This document shows positions 61,629 through 64,000 of a DNA stretch of 64,000 nucleotides, piece by piece. Below the pieces are notes generated by a model. The model had not been told where the DNA came from. It worked only from the letters and a program-made list of their open reading frames with translations, and made no database searches. Position numbers and translations under genes: made by a program. Origin of the DNA: CF-13 sp035279665 (GTDB lineage: Bacteria > Chloroflexota > Dormibacteria > CF-121); assembly GCA_035279665.1 (NCBI GenBank), contig DATEHI010000149.1, positions 1-64,000 of the forward strand. Reading direction: 5' to 3'. How positions within the stretch are numbered: the stretch's first letter is position 1; each line of letters starts with the position of its first letter.

Positions 61629-62842
61629 CAGCGCCGAGCGGTCTCTTGCGGGGCGGGAACGGCCTGGGCGCGCTCTGTGGCCTTGCCGTCGACGGGCGTC
61701 CCGGCGATGAAGGCTTCGGTCAGTTGGTGGGCAACCCCGTCCGTGACCTGGGTTGGTGGTGACTTCATGAAGTACGACGACGGCCCATCGAGGGCGCCGC
61801 CTAGCTTGCGGTCGAGGCCCAGCTTGCAGCAGCGGATGGCGTCGATCACGACACCGGCGGAGTTCGGGGAGTCCCAGACCTCGAGCTTGAGCTCGACGTT
61901 CAGCGGGACGTCGCCGAAGGAGCGGCCTTCCAGCCGGATGTAGGCCCACTTTCGATCGCCCAGCCAGGGCACGTAGTCAGAGGGCCCGATGTGGATGTTG
62001 TCGGCGCCGATGTCGGCCTTCATCTGCGACTTGACGCTGTTCGTTTTTGAGATCTTCTTCGACACCAGGCGCTCCCGCTCCAACATGTTCAGGAAGTCGG
62101 TGTTGCCGCCGAAGTTCAGCTGGTAGGTCCGCTCTAGCTTGACGCCGCGATCCTCGAAGAGACGGGTCAGCACGCGATGGACGATAGTCGCACCGACCTG
62201 CGACTTGATGTCGTCGCCGATGATGGGCACGCCGCGCTTCTCGAAACGCCCGCGCCAGTAGGGCTCGCGCGCGAGGAAGACCGGCATACAGTTGACGAAG
62301 GCGCAGCCGGCTTCGAGCACCTGCTCGGCATACCACTTGACCGCTTCTTCGCTGCCAACCGGCAGGTAATTCACCACGACGTCGGTCCTGGTCGCCTTCA
62401 AGATCCCGACGATGTCTGCCGTCGGGCCGGGGGCCTTGGTGATGATCTCCGAGAGGTATTTACCGAGTCCGTCGTGGGTCATGCCGCGCTCGACCTTGAC
62501 GCCGAGGTGCGGGACGTCTGCGAACTTGACAGTGTTGTTGTGCCCCGAGAAGATCGCGTCCGACAGGTCCTTGCCGACTTTCTCCTTATCGATGTCGAAG
62601 GCGGCAGAGAACTCGATATCCCGGATGTGGTAGCCGCCGAGGTCGACGTGCATCAGGCCCGGGATCGAGGCCCCGGGCTTCGCATCGCGGTAATACTCGA
62701 TGCCCTGGACCAGAGACGAGGCGCAGTTGCCGACGCCCAGAATCGCCACCCGGACCTTGCGGCGCGACCCCCCGTCACGGCGAACGCTCGTGGTTTTTGG
62801 CGCTCGGCCGTTGTGCCGGCTGCCGTTCTTTGTGGTTGCCAT
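61628..62842 (-). CDS. ino1: Inositol-3-phosphate (myo-inositol-1-phosphate) synthase
   Basis: 404 residues, the actinobacterial-type enzyme that turns glucose 6-phosphate into inositol phosphate with NAD. Signatures are VRVAILGVGNCASSLVQGIEYY (Rossmann loop), VVNYLPVGSEEAVKWYAEQ, GDDIKSQVGATIVHRVL, YQLNFGGNTDFLNMLERERLVSKKISKTNSV, IRLEGRSFGDVPLNVELKLEVWDSPNSAGVVIDAIRCCKL. The N-terminal 27 residues are basic and polar. It lies 6 bases after the ArsR-like gene and feeds the lipid genes behind it. Confidence 0.96.
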   Translation of the reverse strand: MATTKNGSRHNGRAPKTTSVRRDGGSRRKVRVAILGVGNCASSLVQGIEYYRDAKPGASIPGLMHVDLGGYHIRDIEFSAAFDIDKEKVGKDLSDAIFSGHNNTVKFADVPHLGVKVERGMTHDGLGKYLSEIITKAPGPTADIVGILKATRTDVVVNYLPVGSEEAVKWYAEQVLEAGCAFVNCMPVFLAREPYWRGRFEKRGVPIIGDDIKSQVGATIVHRVLTRLFEDRGVKLERTYQLNFGGNTDFLNMLERERLVSKKISKTNSVKSQMKADIGADNIHIGPSDYVPWLGDRKWAYIRLEGRSFGDVPLNVELKLEVWDSPNSAGVVIDAIRCCKLGLDRKLGGALDGPSSYFMKSPPTQVTDGVAHQLTEAFIAGTPVDGKATERAQAVPAPQETARR

Positions 62843-62848
62843 CGCTTA

Positions 62849-63193
62849 TTACACCTGCCTCCATTCGTGTTGCAGCGCCCTGACCCGCGGTCGAGGCGCG
62901 ATCAGAGTCGTCAGTTCTCGTTGGAAGGCGTGCAGGCCTTCCCGGTTGAGCGAGTAGTGAATCGTGCGCCCCACCCGTCGCGCACGGACCAGCTGGCCGC
63001 GTCGCAACATCCGCAAGTGCCAGCTCAGGCGAGGCTGGCTGATGCCGATCGCATCGGCGAGCTCGAGAACGGTGATCTCGGGAATGCCGGCCAGGTATTG
63101 AAGGATGCGCAGGCGCGTGATGCTGGCCAGGGCCTGGTAGTGGGCCCGGAACTCACGCAGCGAGGGATTAGTGAGGAGGGGAGAGGACGCCAT
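62849..63193 (-). CDS. ArsR-family winged-helix regulator heading the inositol-lipid operon
   Basis: 114 residues with the HTH_5 pattern: ASITRLRILQYLAGIPEITVLELADAIGISQPRLSWHLRMLRRGQLVRARRVGRTIHYSLNREGL. No Cys-rich metal site is present, so it may sense something other than arsenic-type metals. First gene of the operon and immediately behind a palindrome that overlaps its start site, which suggests self-repression and control of inositol synthesis. Confidence 0.9.
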   Translation of the reverse strand: MASSPLLTNPSLREFRAHYQALASITRLRILQYLAGIPEITVLELADAIGISQPRLSWHLRMLRRGQLVRARRVGRTIHYSLNREGLHAFQRELTTLIAPRPRVRALQHEWRQV

Positions 63194-63217
63194 ATAAAGA
63201 ATCCTTTATGGATTATA
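63194..63217 (-). promoter_or_regulatory. Extended -10 promoter and palindromic operator of the arsR-ino1 operon
   Basis: On the minus strand TG-C-TATAAT (hexamer 63217-63212) is followed two bases later by ATAAAG-GATT-CTTTAT (63209-63194), a perfect 6-bp-arm palindrome lying directly on the expected start site and ending at the ATG. A dimer of the encoded ArsR-like protein could block initiation here. Confidence 0.65.
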
Positions 63218-63251
63218 GCAGGGCTCTCCGGCGGGCGGTTGGGGGCTTAGA

Positions 63252-63389
63252 TCAGCAAGTTCCGGGGCAGGCGCACGCGAACTCGCACTCGTTCTTGTAG
63301 CGGCAGTCGTTGATCCCGTTCAGGCCTTTCGCGATGACTGCCTGCAGCTCGCGAATCTTTTTCTGCTGGTCGGTATCTTCGGCATCCAT
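63252..63389 (-). CDS. 45-residue Cys-rich small protein
   Basis: Starts MDAEDTDQQKKIRELQAVIA, a charged helical N-terminus, and ends NDCRYKNECEFACACPGTC with five Cys in the last 17 residues (pattern C-x5-C-x3-C-x-C-x3-C). No signal peptide. The stop lies 58 bases upstream of the ArsR-like start, on the same strand. It could bind a metal or form disulfides; I know no matching family. No clear Shine-Dalgarno is visible, so expression is not assured. Confidence 0.5.
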   Translation of the reverse strand: MDAEDTDQQKKIRELQAVIAKGLNGINDCRYKNECEFACACPGTC

Positions 63390-63531
63390 CGGAATCAGTG
63401 CTATGACGAGAACTGCGACGGGCGGTGGAACGCGACCATGCCTACAAGATGACAGCCACGCTGTCGGAAACGCCTACAGGATAAAAGTAGGGTCGGGCAC
63501 GGTCAAGGAAAGAGTTGTTAAGGTGGGCGCC

Positions 63532-64000
63532 ATGCCAGCCTCGCGGACTCGTCGGAGCACGGCACTTATGCCTAAAGGTTTTGCCGCGATCGCCGGGCAC
63601 GATCGAGCCATCTCGATCCTGCGAGCTCACCAGCGGGCCGGCCGCCTGGCGCATGCCTACTGCCTCACCGGCGAGGAAGCGATCGGCAAAACCGCCCTTG
63701 CGCGGGCCCTCGCCGAAGAGCTGCTCCTGGGCGAAGGGCAGCCGTCGCGTCTCGAGGTCCACCCGGACTTCTGGCCGGATGACCGGGCGGAGGCGATCAG
63801 CATCGACGAGATCCGGTTTCATCCGGAACGCGGGGCTCCAACCCACGAGCAATCGCTCCAACAGTTCCTCAGCCTCAAACCATTCGTTGCGCCCCTCCGG
63901 GTGGCGCTGCTGGCAAATGCCGAACGGATGACCGAGGCCGCGCAGAACTGCCTGCTGAAAACGCTCGAGGAGCCGCCCCCCAACACCGTCCTGGTGTTGA
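63532..64000 (+). CDS. holB: DNA polymerase III delta' subunit, N-terminal part (cut by window end)
   Basis: 156 residues visible. AIAGHDRAISILRAHQRAGRLAHAYCLTGEEAIGKTALARALAEELL matches the start of delta'/clamp-loader ATPases, and RVALLANAERMTEAAQNCLLKTLEEPPPNTVLVL is the sensor 1 region. The P-loop GEEAIGKT is intact, and the Cys zinc module usual after it is missing (LLLGEGQPSRLEVHPDFWPDD). ATG 63532 follows TAAGGT (63519-63524) by 7 bases; ATG 63568 is the in-frame alternative. Confidence 0.88.
   Translation, partial: MPASRTRRSTALMPKGFAAIAGHDRAISILRAHQRAGRLAHAYCLTGEEAIGKTALARALAEELLLGEGQPSRLEVHPDFWPDDRAEAISIDEIRFHPERGAPTHEQSLQQFLSLKPFVAPLRVALLANAERMTEAAQNCLLKTLEEPPPNTVLVL

Noticed and set aside
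61629..61949. N-terminal extension of the HX4D acyltransferase
   Set aside because: Out-of-frame reading of ino1; the ATG at 61628 begins the family homology.

Overview
This 64 kb window comes from a GC-rich bacterial chromosome with ordinary housekeeping genes packed tightly on both strands. I see no rRNA, tRNA, CRISPR array, insertion sequence or prophage. Neighbouring genes often overlap by 1-4 bases (ATGA, GTGA, TTGA, TGATG), and GTG and TTG starts are common. Many genes carry a TANNNT-type -10 box 5-9 bases before the start codon, which points to widespread leaderless mRNAs. Peptidoglycan genes (mtgA), DarA, YvcK, a two-component pair, ECF sigma factors, inositol-phosphate synthase and PimA/PgsA-like lipid genes, with no LPS genes, suggest a Terrabacteria lineage. 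Dormibacterota or another Chloroflexota-like group is my best guess; this placement is inference, not sequence proof.

Layout. 0-2.7 kb: end of a ROK sugar kinase, a CCA-adding enzyme/poly(A) polymerase and a CaCA-type exchanger. 2.8-7.6 kb: DUF1232 protein, rplI, dnaB (interrupted by a 418-residue homing-endonuclease intein in the Walker A loop) and purA. 7.6-15.5 kb: RnfD-like membrane protein, sortilin-like propeller, RidA, a response regulator/histidine kinase operon, PAP2 enzyme and YvcK. 15.5-20.2 kb: ilvE, glycerate kinase, a His-rich protein, a VOC protein, an ECF sigma with its own zinc-finger tail, and a SHOCT-like protein. 20.2-27.5 kb: two family-5 solute-binding lipoproteins without permeases, then tldD-pmbA-puuD. 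27.5-31.7 kb (minus): mtgA-adk and lon plus a small gene. 31.8-39.7 kb: pdxS-pdxT-GNAT-Ycf45-like ATPase, tmk-darA-GAF/cyclase-DUF554 and a small membrane protein. 39.8-44.5 kb: moxR-DUF58-transglutaminase. 44.4-48.2 kb: an MBL-fold gene divergent from selD, an ECF sigma with a membrane partner, and lspA. 48-56.7 kb: mixed metabolic genes (Xaa-Pro peptidase, glyoxalase-II-like, BtuF-like, glutamate-type dehydrogenase, CsaA, class V aminotransferase). 56.7-63.2 kb (minus): one long operon, arsR-like - ino1 - two PatA/LpxL-like acyltransferases - PHP phosphoesterase - PimA-like glycosyltransferase - pgsA-like - unknown, which reads as a phosphatidylinositol (mannoside) lipid pathway. The window ends in holB.

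Most notable: selD, whose first conventional start is misleading. The true gene begins 90 bases upstream and reads through an in-frame TGA at the catalytic Cys position, so it is a selenoprotein with downstream hairpins that could serve as a bacterial SECIS. A perfect 9-bp-arm palindrome lies between selD and its divergent neighbour. Also notable are the dnaB intein, the inositol-lipid operon with its palindromic ArsR site, a 45-residue Cys-rich protein, and a class III cyclase that lacks its catalytic Asn.
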